Source: Candidatus Uhrbacteria bacterium RIFOXYB12_FULL_58_10 (GTDB lineage: Bacteria > Patescibacteriota > Patescibacteriia > UBA9934 > GWF2-40-263). Taken from it: 40,207 bases of DNA. Shown piece after piece: positions 8,361 through 15,525 of the stretch (within the stretch, counting starts at the first letter, position 1; each line of letters opens with the position of its first letter). The translations under genes and the position numbers were made by a program. The stretch spans positions 1 to 40,207 of the forward strand of contig MGFA01000006.1 in the NCBI GenBank assembly GCA_001791645.1, read 5' to 3'. The notes under the pieces are model-generated. The model ran no database searches. It saw nothing but the letters and a program-made list of their open reading frames with translations, and was not told where the DNA came from.

Positions 8361-9413
8361 CTATATCTTTCGATACCTTGTCGTTCGTCCTTGACCGAGG
8401 CGCTCGATTTTTTTCAGACGAAGCAAAGCGTCGAGTGCCTGCGAGACGGTCGGGCGCGCCACTTCTGCCGCCTTGGCAATTTCTCCCGGTGTTGCCTCGT
8501 CGACTGTTTCAATGTACCGCCACACGGCAAGCTGCTTCGGCGAAAGGATCTTCTCGATATTCTCATGCGACAGCAATTCAATTGCCTGGCGCGCCTGTTC
8601 AAGCAAAACGTTTAAGAAAAACTCTAACCAAGGAACGATGTTTCCTCGCTCTGTTCCGAGCATTGCCTGGGCTTTTCGAAGAGCAATGTAGTAATCCGCC
8701 TTATTGTCCTCAACCAACTTCTCGTGCGAGACGTACGGCACGTATTCATATCCTGCCTTGAGCAATAGAAGATTCGTGAGGATACGCGAAAGACGCCCGT
8801 TACCATCTTGAAATGGATGGATCGCGAGGAATTCTACGAGGAAACTACCTATAATGAGAAGCGGGTGGTGTCCTTCATGTTTCAGCGCATACGCCGCCCA
8901 TTCCACGAGTTCCGCCATCCGCTTAGGCGTAAGATACGCCGGGGTAGTTTTAAAAATAATGCCAACAGATTTGCCAGATTCGTCGAATGCTTCGACGGAG
9001 TTCTCCATTTTTTTGTATTCACCACGATGTCGCTCGTCCTTGTCGGCGTACTTCAATAGCTCTCGGTGCAGTTGTTTGATGACGCCCTCGGTAAACGGAA
9101 TGTGCTTCCAGGAGGTGAAAATGTTTTCAAGCAGCTCGAAGTATCCCTGCACTTCCTGCTTATCACGATCGGTAAATTTTTGTAACGACAACCCACGCAC
9201 GAATTTCTCAACGTCTTCGTCTGACAACTTCGATCCTTCAATACGCGTCGATGCTCCGGTCGAGGTCACCAAAACAGATCGCTTCAAGCGACCAAGTGCC
9301 TGTGGGTTGAGTTTCGCTCCACCAATCCATTGACCCTTCAGATGGTCGATTTGGTTAATCAGAGACCATACAGATTCGGGGATATTTACGATTCTATTGC
9401 TTCGTGGATCCAT
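8361..9413 (-). CDS. Fic family protein with C-terminal winged helix
   Basis: This 350-residue protein carries the Fic catalytic motif HPFQDGNGR near residues 198-206. It also has an N-terminal inhibitory helix motif of the (S/T)xxxE(G/N) type (STRIEG, about residue 55). A C-terminal winged helix-turn-helix (about 285-350, 'TPGEIAKAAEVARPTVSQAL') follows. Such Fic proteins transfer AMP to target proteins, are self-inhibited by the N-terminal Glu, and the winged helix suggests autoregulation. The start at 9413 is chosen because a good promoter (-35 at 9465-9470) lies just upstream and covers the alternative ATG at 9467. It could be a toxin-like or defence module; target unknown. Confidence 0.9.
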   Translation of the reverse strand: MDPRSNRIVNIPESVWSLINQIDHLKGQWIGGAKLNPQALGRLKRSVLVTSTGASTRIEGSKLSDEDVEKFVRGLSLQKFTDRDKQEVQGYFELLENIFTSWKHIPFTEGVIKQLHRELLKYADKDERHRGEYKKMENSVEAFDESGKSVGIIFKTTPAYLTPKRMAELVEWAAYALKHEGHHPLLIIGSFLVEFLAIHPFQDGNGRLSRILTNLLLLKAGYEYVPYVSHEKLVEDNKADYYIALRKAQAMLGTERGNIVPWLEFFLNVLLEQARQAIELLSHENIEKILSPKQLAVWRYIETVDEATPGEIAKAAEVARPTVSQALDALLRLKKIERLGQGRTTRYRKI

Positions 9414-9441
9414 AGGTAATCTTATACTGTGACTATAGGAG

Positions 9442-9470
9442 ATTATATACGATTGAGATTTGGCCATCAA
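9442..9470 (-). promoter_or_regulatory. Promoter of the fic-SWIM operon
   Basis: On the - strand TTGATG (9470-9465), a 17-nt spacer and a perfect TATAAT (9447-9442) precede the ATG at 9413 by about 30 nt. This is one of the best promoter matches in the window. Confidence 0.7.
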
Positions 9471-9535
9471 GTCATACCAGAAGAGTCCAAAATAACTTGG
9501 CTAACATTAGACAATATGCATGCGGAGCGACCCAC

Positions 9536-9562
9536 GTGGTGAGAATCTCACTTTCCCCGCCA
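9536..9562 (+). pseudogene. Possible decayed 3' end of a foreign tRNA
   Basis: GTGAG-AAT-CTCAC followed by TTTCCCC, G and CCA has the layout of a tRNA T arm, 3' acceptor strand, discriminator and CCA. If TTCG is restored in the loop the T arm becomes canonical (GTGAG, TTCGAAT, CTCAC). No matching 5' half is present. It is joined at CCGCCA to left end B. This suggests that part of the island once sat at a different tRNA gene; it is an inference from a short sequence. Confidence 0.4.
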
Positions 9563-9627
9563 GGACAATTTCTTATCGTGCAACGCGCTTGCTTCAGGTA
9601 GACGCGGCTACCGATAAGGCCTTGTCC
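9557..9627 (+). repeat. Junction B: core CCGCCA plus 65-nt palindromic left end
   Basis: GGACAA/TTGTCC (9563-9568 with 9622-9627) and TTATCG/CGATAA form a two-step stem separated by an internal loop (TTTC opposite GGCC), with an inner CGCG/CGCG pairing. It is 65 nt long, the same as copies C and D. The sequence before the core is not an element right end, unlike C, D and E. Confidence 0.8.
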
Positions 9628-9632
9628 AGATC

Positions 9633-9665
9633 AAAACGACCTCCTTATCGGAGGCCGTTTTGTTT
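9633..9665. terminator. Intrinsic terminator after left end B
   Basis: AAAACGACCTCC pairs with GGAGGCCGTTTT (one mismatch) around TTATC, followed by GTTT. The small - strand gene ends 6 nt beyond it, so it may serve both strands. Confidence 0.75.
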
Positions 9666-9670
9666 AAGGA

Positions 9671-9970
9671 TTATGACGCTTCTTTTTCGGAAAAGAACGA
9701 TTCTGCCTCTGTAAGTTTTTTTATTAACCACCATCGGTTGTCGTCATTTTCCGGAATAGTCGCAAGACGATTCCTCAATGGAGTCAAATCACCGCCGTTC
9801 ATTGCGACCACTTCCTCGTCAGTAAATGTCGCTGAGTTATACATCCCTTCATCCGGATAAGGACCTTCGTGGGGAGGCAGTCGGTATTTCCAAGGCACTT
9901 GTATCCGATCGCCAGCTTCTTCATCGGAAGGATGTGGTCGAAACATTTCAGGGGGCGCTGGTGGAGCCAA
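9671..9970 (-). CDS. Small proline-rich protein, start uncertain
   Basis: This is a 99-residue frame from a TTG at 9970, acidic and Pro-rich at the N-terminus, ending '...AESFFSEKEAS'. I do not recognise it. The same frame stays open upstream to 10051 and there encodes 'KCPVCRKIENREQF', a zinc-knuckle-like CxxC, but no standard start codon is present in that extension. Either translation starts at TTG, or the gene has lost its start or carries a frameshift. A perfect -10 TATAAT on the - strand lies at 10082-10077, in keeping with a transcript that covers the extension. Confidence 0.5.
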   Translation of the reverse strand: MAPPAPPEMFRPHPSDEEAGDRIQVPWKYRLPPHEGPYPDEGMYNSATFTDEEVVAMNGGDLTPLRNRLATIPENDDNRWWLIKKLTEAESFFSEKEAS

Positions 9971-10076
9971 AGGAGGCCCAGAAGCATCGTCGAACTGTTC
10001 TCTATTCTCTATTTTTCGGCATACGGGACATTTATTATTAGTAGAGCAATTTTAACCCATTATCCCCAGAAAGCAA

Positions 10077-10082
10077 ATTATA
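10077..10082 (-). promoter_or_regulatory. Possible -10 box for the small - strand gene
   Basis: TATAAT on the - strand lies about 26 nt upstream of the open extension of the 9671-9970 gene. No convincing -35 box is seen at 16-18 nt. The rest of the 9971-10154 gap shows nothing else recognisable. Confidence 0.35.
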
Positions 10083-10154
10083 GTGGGCGAGTTCAAAAGC
10101 TTTTGTGGATTATTTTGTCATGGTACTCTATCTTCATCGAAATAATGTATTTAT

Positions 10155-10481
10155 ATGCGCGAAGGTGAGCCGACGAGAGATCGTAAGAATATTGATGAAT
10201 ACGAGCGCGAGAAGCTTGAGCGCACCCTCAAAGATATCGAGTTGACCCTGGCACTTGGCAAGAACTATCTCGCAATGGTCGAGAGCGCGGATCGACAAGG
10301 GATTCAGCTCGAGCGCAAAACACGTTTCGATCGGTTGCGTATGCCGAATGAACTCATGGGTCCAGGAGGTAAGCTGTACGAGGGAATTATGGAGTTGCAG
10401 GGTATGTTCATGGGCGGTCAAACAGAAATAGCTCATCAGATGACCCAGGAACAAGCTAGGGATATTAAGTTCACTGAATAG
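10155..10481 (+). CDS. Small helical protein of unknown function
   Basis: This 108-residue charged protein is predicted almost wholly helical ('EYEREKLERTLKDIELTLAL' suggests a coiled coil near residues 15-35), with several methionines in its C-terminal half. It has no membrane segment and I do not recognise it. It stands alone in the accessory island between junction B and recombinase 1, converging on the latter, and has no clear Shine-Dalgarno site. It could be an accessory protein of the element or unrelated cargo. Confidence 0.6.
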   Translation: MREGEPTRDRKNIDEYEREKLERTLKDIELTLALGKNYLAMVESADRQGIQLERKTRFDRLRMPNELMGPGGKLYEGIMELQGMFMGGQTEIAHQMTQEQARDIKFTE

Positions 10482-10506
10482 TCCGGAACAATTGGTGACT
10501 AGAAAG

Positions 10507-10537
10507 ATAACCTTTTTAACTGAGGGTTATTTTTTTG
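10507..10537. terminator. Bidirectional terminator between small gene and recombinase 1
   Basis: ATAACC (10507-10512) pairs with GGTTAT (10525-10530), followed by seven T on the + strand. The stop codon of recombinase 1 (10516-10518 on -) lies in the loop. Confidence 0.65.
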
Positions 10538-11856
10538 TTTTTATACACCAATCTACTCCTTAAATTCCCCAATAACTCACGCTTTTCAGAAATACTCCCT
10601 TGTCGCAATAAATATTTTGCGTACGCCCGAATATTCACCTCAGCTTCATCTGCCTCCTGCTTGCCGTCCGAGCCGAACACCGTTTGTTGAAAGTGACTAA
10701 ATCGTTTGATTTCGTCTTCGAGTTTGGTTTTCATGCCCAACTCGTTGATATTGATCTGATCGAAGATTTTGAGTAATTCGGCAATCAGCTCCTCCTCGCG
10801 GATGTATTGGTTTTTGCAATCGCGATCTCTTGCTCGAGTGCAGCCGTAGTAGATGTAATGAGCAGTGGTGCCATCACGGAGTTTCTTATACTTGTCCTCG
10901 ACCGATATACCGGATTGGCACAGACCGCAGGTAAATAGTTTCGTGAAGGCGAATTCTTTGTTCTCCCGCACGATTTGATCGCGTTTGAGTTGGGTTTGGC
11001 CGAGGTCGAAGAGTTCTTTGGTGACAAGGGGTTTATGTTTGCCGCCGTACCAGTTACCGCTCTCACGTGGACGCTCGAACTTCCCGTAATAGAATGGGTT
11101 GTCGAGCACGCGGTAGATACCGCCGAGCGTTAGGGTTTTGTTACCGCGGGTTTTGAAGTTGAGATCATGTTTGAGCCAGTTGTAGATTTTACGCCCGCTC
11201 CATTTCTCGTAGGCGAGTTTTTCAAACATCTGTTTGATTATTGGCGACCGTACCGGATCGACGATGACTTGGCATTTCTTGTCCATTAACCCCTGATTGA
11301 GATAACCGAGTGGTGCCACTCCTGGCCACAAGCCCATCTCGACGCGCGTTCGTAATCCGCGCTTCACGTTCTCTCCACGATGGTCGTTTTCAAGCTTGGC
11401 GGTTGAGCCAAGAATCATGAGCATGAACTTCTCGTTAGGTGAATTGGTGAATCGCTGACCGTAGGTGCGGATTTCATGGAGTAGCCCTTGGTCCATCAAG
11501 TCGACGATCGCTCCAAGGTCACCTGCATTTCGGCTCAACCTGTCCGGTGCCCACGTGAGGATGCCACCAAACTTGCGCTGACGAATGTCGGCGAGGATTT
11601 CGTTGTACACGGGCCGTTGCCCTGTCGACTTGGCCGAATGGCTTTCGCGTCGAATCTCGGAAACATCAAGCCCTTCGCGCTCAGCGAGCTGAAGCATTTC
11701 CTTAATCTGCGAGTCGATGGAGAGCACTTGTCGTTCCTCGGACTCGCTCGACTTACGAGCGTAGAGGCAGTAGCGGATTTTCTCCTCAATCACAGCTTCT
11801 TTCTGTTCGTGATCTGTGCGTGTCGGCGTTGCTGTAATTGATCTCGTATTTTCCAT
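10516..11856 (-). CDS. Serine site-specific recombinase, copy 1
   Basis: This 446-residue recombinase has the serine catalytic domain first: Y32, R34 and nucleophile S36 in 'YARKSSESEERQ', then 'DRLSRNAGDLGAIVD'. A recombinase DNA-binding domain ('GVAPLGYLNQG...ILDNPFYYGKFERP' type, about 180-290) follows. A zinc ribbon (CGLC, then GCTRARDRDC, about 305-345) and a helical C-terminus complete it. It cuts and rejoins att DNA through a phosphoserine link. At 446 residues it is at the short end for large serine integrases. ATG 11856 is chosen because both copies conserve it; a TTG lies 21 nt upstream. It is very similar to copy 2 and lies ~300 nt from junction C, reading away from it. Confidence 0.93.
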   Translation of the reverse strand: MENTRSITATPTRTDHEQKEAVIEEKIRYCLYARKSSESEERQVLSIDSQIKEMLQLAEREGLDVSEIRRESHSAKSTGQRPVYNEILADIRQRKFGGILTWAPDRLSRNAGDLGAIVDLMDQGLLHEIRTYGQRFTNSPNEKFMLMILGSTAKLENDHRGENVKRGLRTRVEMGLWPGVAPLGYLNQGLMDKKCQVIVDPVRSPIIKQMFEKLAYEKWSGRKIYNWLKHDLNFKTRGNKTLTLGGIYRVLDNPFYYGKFERPRESGNWYGGKHKPLVTKELFDLGQTQLKRDQIVRENKEFAFTKLFTCGLCQSGISVEDKYKKLRDGTTAHYIYYGCTRARDRDCKNQYIREEELIAELLKIFDQININELGMKTKLEDEIKRFSHFQQTVFGSDGKQEADEAEVNIRAYAKYLLRQGSISEKRELLGNLRSRLVYKNKKITLS

Positions 11857-11993
11857 ACAACACAAGGAATGCCGCAACGGTTGTGGGGCGTCCAGGCTGG
11901 TCGGAGTTGGTAACTTTTGACGTCAAAACGCCCCGAGAAAGTGAGACAGTGGCTTTTTCGCCATTTCTACTCAAAAAGACCAACAAAACTGTC

Positions 11994-12022
11994 GATATAT
12001 GTAAAATGAGACACTGTCTCGA
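11994..12022 (-). promoter_or_regulatory. Promoter of recombinase 1
   Basis: On the - strand TCGAGA (12022-12017), a 17-nt spacer and TATATC (11999-11994). The equivalent segment before copy 2 is TTGAGA-17-TATTTC, so the layout is conserved. The implied leader is ~130 nt and contains an inverted repeat, CCACAAC/GTTGCGG, and a ~45-nt block identical in both copies next to the start codon. Confidence 0.55.
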
Positions 12023-12053
12023 TACCCCGTACGTACTGTCTCATTTGTCTCAT
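12007..12053. promoter_or_regulatory. TGTCTCAT operator-like cluster, copy 1
   Basis: TGAGACA (12007-12013), TGTCTC (12015-12020) and TGTCTCAT at 12037-12044 and 12046-12053 form inverted and direct repeats. One inverted pair lies in the promoter spacer and the direct pair lies just upstream of the -35. The arrangement suits autoregulation by the recombinase or another element protein; it is preserved before copy 2. Confidence 0.5.
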
Positions 12054-12143
12054 TTTACCCTCCAAGCCGTGTCCCACTTTGTACCAGTTTGGACGTCGAA
12101 AACGCCCGACCCACATGCCTCAAAATCGCACAAACAGAAATCA

Positions 12144-12265
12144 TCGAAAAGTCCTTGAAACACCCCTACAAATTTGGCACTGAACGCGTGTACACCGCCA
12201 GGACAATTTCTTATCGGCAGACCCGAGTGCCTATGGCACGAGGGGTGACCTATAGGGTCTTGTCC
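12144..12265 (+). repeat. Junction C: 57-nt right end, core CCGCCA, 65-nt palindromic left end
   Basis: The right end runs from 12144 to the core at 12195-12200 and aligns without gaps in length with D, E and attR. The left end (12201-12265) has GGACAA/TTGTCC outside and GTGCC-TAT-GGCAC inside. Both halves belong to elements, so this is an attP-like junction of neighbouring elements. Confidence 0.85.
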
Positions 12266-12267
12266 CT

Positions 12268-12299
12268 TAAACAGAACCGCCTTCACGGGCGGTTTTGTT
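12268..12299. terminator. Intrinsic terminator after left end C
   Basis: AACAGAACCGCC pairs with GGCGGTTTTGTT (one G-T wobble) around TTCACG. It insulates the HNH-like gene that begins 25 nt further on. Confidence 0.8.
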
Positions 12300-12323
12300 G
12301 CATGTAGGATTAAACTACTCCAT

Positions 12324-13436
12324 ATGGTCGAAAAAGAACTCTGCGTCTATTGCGGGCGGGATAATACTCAAGTGACGTTTAAGGGATCCGAACACGTCAT
12401 GCCGAGATTAATGGGCACATTCAAAGATAGCCCTACTTTGATTCACTGTGTTTGCGATCACTGTAATTCGGCTGTATTCAATCCACTCGAAACCCGATTC
12501 AAGGAAGGAACCATGGAAGGGCTTTTCTACCAAATGCATAACTTTGAAAACAAATATCAAATTAGAGTTGGCGGAAAAAATCTAAAAGTCAACTTCTCCA
12601 TAGGCCTTGGTGACTTCTTCAATCAAATTTTCCCGTTTCTTACATATCAAAGCGGAGATTGGAAAATGACCCTCATCCCTCAAATTAAGGTTCTACGTCC
12701 AGAAAACAATAGTTTTACAGTCTTATTGGTAACTGAGATTCAGAAACTGAATAGGGATGGTCGAGATTTCAAAGAACTGAGCGCATGGGTTAAGAAAGTT
12801 GACCCCAAGAATGTTAGAATCTTTGCGTTTGCAGATAGTCCAGACGATGTTGGTGAGATCAACGAAGCCATCGCGCTGATTAGGGAGCTCGGGGTTGATT
12901 ACAAAGAGAAGAAAAGCCATCATGCTGGGCACGAAGACATTGTTCAAAAACAAATCGATGTTCAATTGGAGGATACGGTCGGGGAAGATGCTGCACGAAT
13001 TCTGACAAAAATTGCGTTTAACTATTTCGCCAAATGTGCAATTGAATCCGAACGCCGAGATCTTCTAAGTCATCCAAATTTTCAGCAGATAAAGGACTAC
13101 GTTCTCGGGCGGATTACCCTACCCACGAAAAAAGTAATAGTCGATATCGCCCACGAGACGGATATTTATGATGAAGTTGTTGCTGGTGGGAGAATTCCGG
13201 GACACAGGATTTCATTTGTCGAACAGGATGGAAAGCTGGTATCGCGGATCAGCCTAATTGGAAAACGTACTTATATTATTCATCTCGGCGAACTGCCAGA
13301 AGAATATCGATGTGAAAATTTTGGGTCTGCACACTTTTTTGACCCTATCAGGCATAATGTTCTTGGAATGACGCAGAATCCAGCGAAATGGAATTCAGGT
13401 ATCAAGATTGGTTTCAGCATATTCAATCGCATCTAG
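12324..13436 (+). CDS. HNH-like zinc-finger protein (cargo of the C-D unit)
   Basis: This 370-residue protein begins with an HNH-type signature: C7xxC10, SEHVMPR at 22-28 (E23, H24), and C44xxC47-N48 ('CDHCNSAVF'). This matches the treble-clef HNH family found in nucleases of restriction and other defence systems. The remaining ~300 residues are unlike anything I can name. Base composition is visibly AT-richer than the chromosomal flanks, a sign of transfer. It is the sole cargo between junction C and recombinase 2 and converges on the latter with a 4-nt gap. Nuclease activity is inferred; it could be a DNA-binding protein. Confidence 0.75.
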   Translation: MVEKELCVYCGRDNTQVTFKGSEHVMPRLMGTFKDSPTLIHCVCDHCNSAVFNPLETRFKEGTMEGLFYQMHNFENKYQIRVGGKNLKVNFSIGLGDFFNQIFPFLTYQSGDWKMTLIPQIKVLRPENNSFTVLLVTEIQKLNRDGRDFKELSAWVKKVDPKNVRIFAFADSPDDVGEINEAIALIRELGVDYKEKKSHHAGHEDIVQKQIDVQLEDTVGEDAARILTKIAFNYFAKCAIESERRDLLSHPNFQQIKDYVLGRITLPTKKVIVDIAHETDIYDEVVAGGRIPGHRISFVEQDGKLVSRISLIGKRTYIIHLGELPEEYRCENFGSAHFFDPIRHNVLGMTQNPAKWNSGIKIGFSIFNRI

Positions 13437-13440
13437 CCAC

Positions 13441-14790
13441 TTATGATTCTACAAGAAGTGAGATTGTTTTATCGCGATAGATAAGTCTACTCCTCAGATT
13501 CCCCAGCAGCTCCCGCTTCTCAGATACGCTCCCTTCGCGCAGAAGATATTTTGCATAAGTCCGAATGTTCACTTCGGCCTCCACAGCTTCCTGCTTGCCG
13601 TCGGATCCCATCACCACTTTTTGAAAGTGGTTGAATCGCTTGATCTCGTCCTCGAGCTTATGGCGCATGCCAAGTTCGTTGATGTTGATCTGGTCGAGAA
13701 TCTTAACGAGTTCTGCGATCAGCTCCTCCTCGCGGATGTATTGGTTTTTGCAGTCCCGATCTCTCGCTCGGGTACAACCGTAGTAAACATAGTGCGCGGT
13801 GGTTCCATCACGGAGTTTTTTGTATTTGTCCTCGGCCGAGATGCCGGATTGGCATAAGCCACACGTGAAGAGTTTCGTGAAGGCGAACTCTTTGTTCTCC
13901 CGCACGATCTGGTCGCGTTTGAGTTGGGTTTGGCCGAGGTCGAAAAGCTCTTTCGTGATAATCGGTTTGTGTTTGCCGTCGTACCAGTTGCCGCTGTCGC
14001 GCGGTCGTTCGAATTTGCCGTAGTAGAACGGATTATCGAGGACGCGATAGACGCCGCCGAGCGTCAGAGTCTTATTCCCACGCGTTTTAAGGTTCAGGTC
14101 GTGTTTCAGCCAGTTATAGATCTTTCGACCGCTCCATTTTTCGTAGGCAAGCTTCTCGAACATCTGTTTAATGATCGGCGCGCGGACAAGATCGACGATA
14201 ACTTGGCATTTCTTATCCATGAGTCCTTGATTCAAGTAGCCGAGCGGTGCCACGCCTGGCCACAAACCCATCTCAACCCGAGTTCGCAATCCACGCTTCA
14301 CATTCTCGCCACGATGATCATTTTCAAGCTTCGCAGTCGAGCCAAGAATCATCAGCATGAACTTTTCGTTCGGCGAATTGGTGAATCGTTGGCCGTACGT
14401 GCGGATTTCGTGGAGAAGTCCCTGATCCATGAGATCGACGATCGCTCCAAGGTCACCTGCATTTCGGCTCAACCTGTCCGGTGCCCACGTGAGGATGCCA
14501 CCAAACTTGCGCTGACGAATGTCGGCGAGGATTTCGTTGTACACGGGCCGTTGCCCGGTCGACTTTGCCGAATGGCTCTCGCGTCGGATTTCCGCCACGT
14601 GGAGACCTTCACGTTCTGCTAGTTGGAGCATCTCCTTGATCTGGGAGTCGATTGAGAGCACTTGGCGTTCCTCAGATTCGCTCGACTTCCGGGCGTAGAG
14701 GCAATAGCGGATTTTCTCCTCAGTCACAGTCTCTTTTTGTTCGTGGTTTGTGCGTGTCGGCGCTGCTGTTATTGATCTCGTGTTTTCCAT
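13441..14790 (-). CDS. Serine site-specific recombinase, copy 2
   Basis: This 449-residue paralog of copy 1 aligns without gaps except at the last few residues. It has the same catalytic 'YARKSSESEERQ' (S36), recombinase domain and zinc ribbon (CGLC...GCTRARDRDC). Most nucleotide differences are at third positions, so the two diverged under selection for protein function, yet 122 nt (14434-14555) match copy 1 exactly (11499-11620). It lies ~300 nt from junction D, as copy 1 does from junction C. Start ATG 14790 is chosen as for copy 1. Both copies look intact and probably active. Confidence 0.93.
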   Translation of the reverse strand: MENTRSITAAPTRTNHEQKETVTEEKIRYCLYARKSSESEERQVLSIDSQIKEMLQLAEREGLHVAEIRRESHSAKSTGQRPVYNEILADIRQRKFGGILTWAPDRLSRNAGDLGAIVDLMDQGLLHEIRTYGQRFTNSPNEKFMLMILGSTAKLENDHRGENVKRGLRTRVEMGLWPGVAPLGYLNQGLMDKKCQVIVDLVRAPIIKQMFEKLAYEKWSGRKIYNWLKHDLNLKTRGNKTLTLGGVYRVLDNPFYYGKFERPRDSGNWYDGKHKPIITKELFDLGQTQLKRDQIVRENKEFAFTKLFTCGLCQSGISAEDKYKKLRDGTTAHYVYYGCTRARDRDCKNQYIREEELIAELVKILDQININELGMRHKLEDEIKRFNHFQKVVMGSDGKQEAVEAEVNIRTYAKYLLREGSVSEKRELLGNLRSRLIYRDKTISLLVES

Positions 14791-14926
14791 ACAACACAAG
14801 GAATGCCGCAACGGTTGTGGGGCGTCCAGGCTGGTTGGAGTTGGTAACTTTTATCGTCGAAACGCTCCGAAAAAGTGAGGCAGTGACTTTTTGTCACCTT
14901 TGCATGAGAAGTCCAACAAAACCGTC

Positions 14927-14955
14927 GAAATATGCAAAATGAGACACTATCTCAA
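14927..14955 (-). promoter_or_regulatory. Promoter of recombinase 2
   Basis: On the - strand TTGAGA (14955-14950), a 17-nt spacer and TATTTC (14932-14927), in the same place relative to the gene as the copy 1 promoter. Confidence 0.55.
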
Positions 14956-14986
14956 TACCCCGTAAGTAGTGTCTCATTTGTCTCAT
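14940..14986. promoter_or_regulatory. TGTCTCAT operator-like cluster, copy 2
   Basis: TGAGACA (14940-14946) and TGTCTCAT at 14970-14977 and 14979-14986 keep the 9-nt step between direct repeats seen before copy 1. The surrounding sequence has drifted more than the repeats. Confidence 0.5.
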
Positions 14987-15075
14987 TTTGCCGCCGAGTC
15001 GCGTTCCATTCCGTGCCAGTTTGCCCGTCGAGAACACCCGACCCACATGCCTCAAAATTCCCAAAATGAAAGTCG

Positions 15076-15197
15076 TTGAAAAGCCCTTACAACACCCCTA
15101 CACATTTGACACTGAACGCGTGTACACCGCCAGGACAATGTTGTATCGGGCGACTCGTGTGCTTCATGTACGCTAGACGTCTCATAGAGCCATGTCC
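15076..15197 (+). repeat. Junction D: right end, core CCGCCA, 65-nt left end
   Basis: The right end (15076-15132) begins TTGAAAAGCCCTTACAA and has the same 57-nt length as C, E and attR. The left end (15133-15197) begins GGACAATGTTGTATCG and closes with TGTCC; its outer pairing is weaker than in A-C. Confidence 0.85.
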
Positions 15198-15202
15198 CAA
15201 TC

Positions 15203-15225
15203 AAAACAACCCTTCGCGTTGTTTT
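15203..15225. terminator. Terminator shared by back-to-back left ends D and E
   Basis: AAAACAAC and GTTGTTTT form an 8-bp stem around CCTTCGC with T runs both ways. Left end D approaches from one side and inverted left end E from the other, so one terminator serves two element ends. Confidence 0.75.
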
Positions 15226-15229
15226 GTAA

Positions 15230-15351
15230 TCGACAAAGCCCTATGGGTCGCCCTGCTGCCATAGGCAGGAAGGACGCACGATAAGAAGTTGTCCTGGCGG
15301 TGTACGTGAGTTCAGTACCAGCGTTTCAGGGATATTGTAAGGGGTTTTCAA
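15230..15351 (-). repeat. Junction E: inverted right end, core and left end
   Basis: On the - strand the right end (15351-15295, starting TTGAAAACCCCTTACAAT) reaches CCGCCA and continues into GGACAACTTCTTATCG and a palindrome with inner CTGCC-TAT-GGCAG. Similarity to the sequence outside right ends C and D continues to about 15397 and then stops. No recombinase follows, so E is the remnant of an inverted element whose gene has been lost. Confidence 0.8.
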
Positions 15352-15525
15352 GTAATTTAGTTTGAGCGATTTTGAGGCAAGTGAGTCGGGGTCTATGAAT
15401 AAAAAATACGCTCATCTTTGAGTTATAAGATTGACTTTTACCGTTTTTCTGTAAAGTTCAGTCGATGTCTGTATTAAGCATCTTCCATGCATCGGCACCA
15501 AACCTTCGCACATTGGAGATGGATC
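15352..15525. other. Gap: remnant of inverted element, then unassigned sequence
   Basis: Up to about 15397 the sequence matches, on the - strand, the region outside right ends C and D ('TGCCTCAAAATCGC' is shared). From 15398 to 15525 it is AT-rich with no gene or clear repeat that I can see; the recombinase promoter and TGTCTCAT operators are absent. Confidence 0.5.

Noticed and set aside
9413-9467. Upstream ATG 9467 as the Fic start
   Set aside because: A strong promoter overlaps it (TTGATG at 9470-9465, TATAAT at 9447-9442), so the transcript should begin downstream; the product from 9413 starts where the Fic family usually does.
12201-12265. Left-end palindrome as a tRNA or tRNA-like gene
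   Set aside because: Length and 6-bp outer stem are suggestive, but there is no T loop (TTCRA), no D arm and no CCA.
11994-14990. TGTCTCAT repeats as a CRISPR or iteron array
   Set aside because: Only 3-4 short copies per site without regular spacers, placed around a promoter; no cas or rep gene.
7511-15294. Left-end palindromes as genuine integron attC sites
   Set aside because: No RYYYAAC/GTTRRRY boxes could be placed at the ends and the recombinases are serine-type, not IntI tyrosine recombinases; only the folded-site idea is retained.
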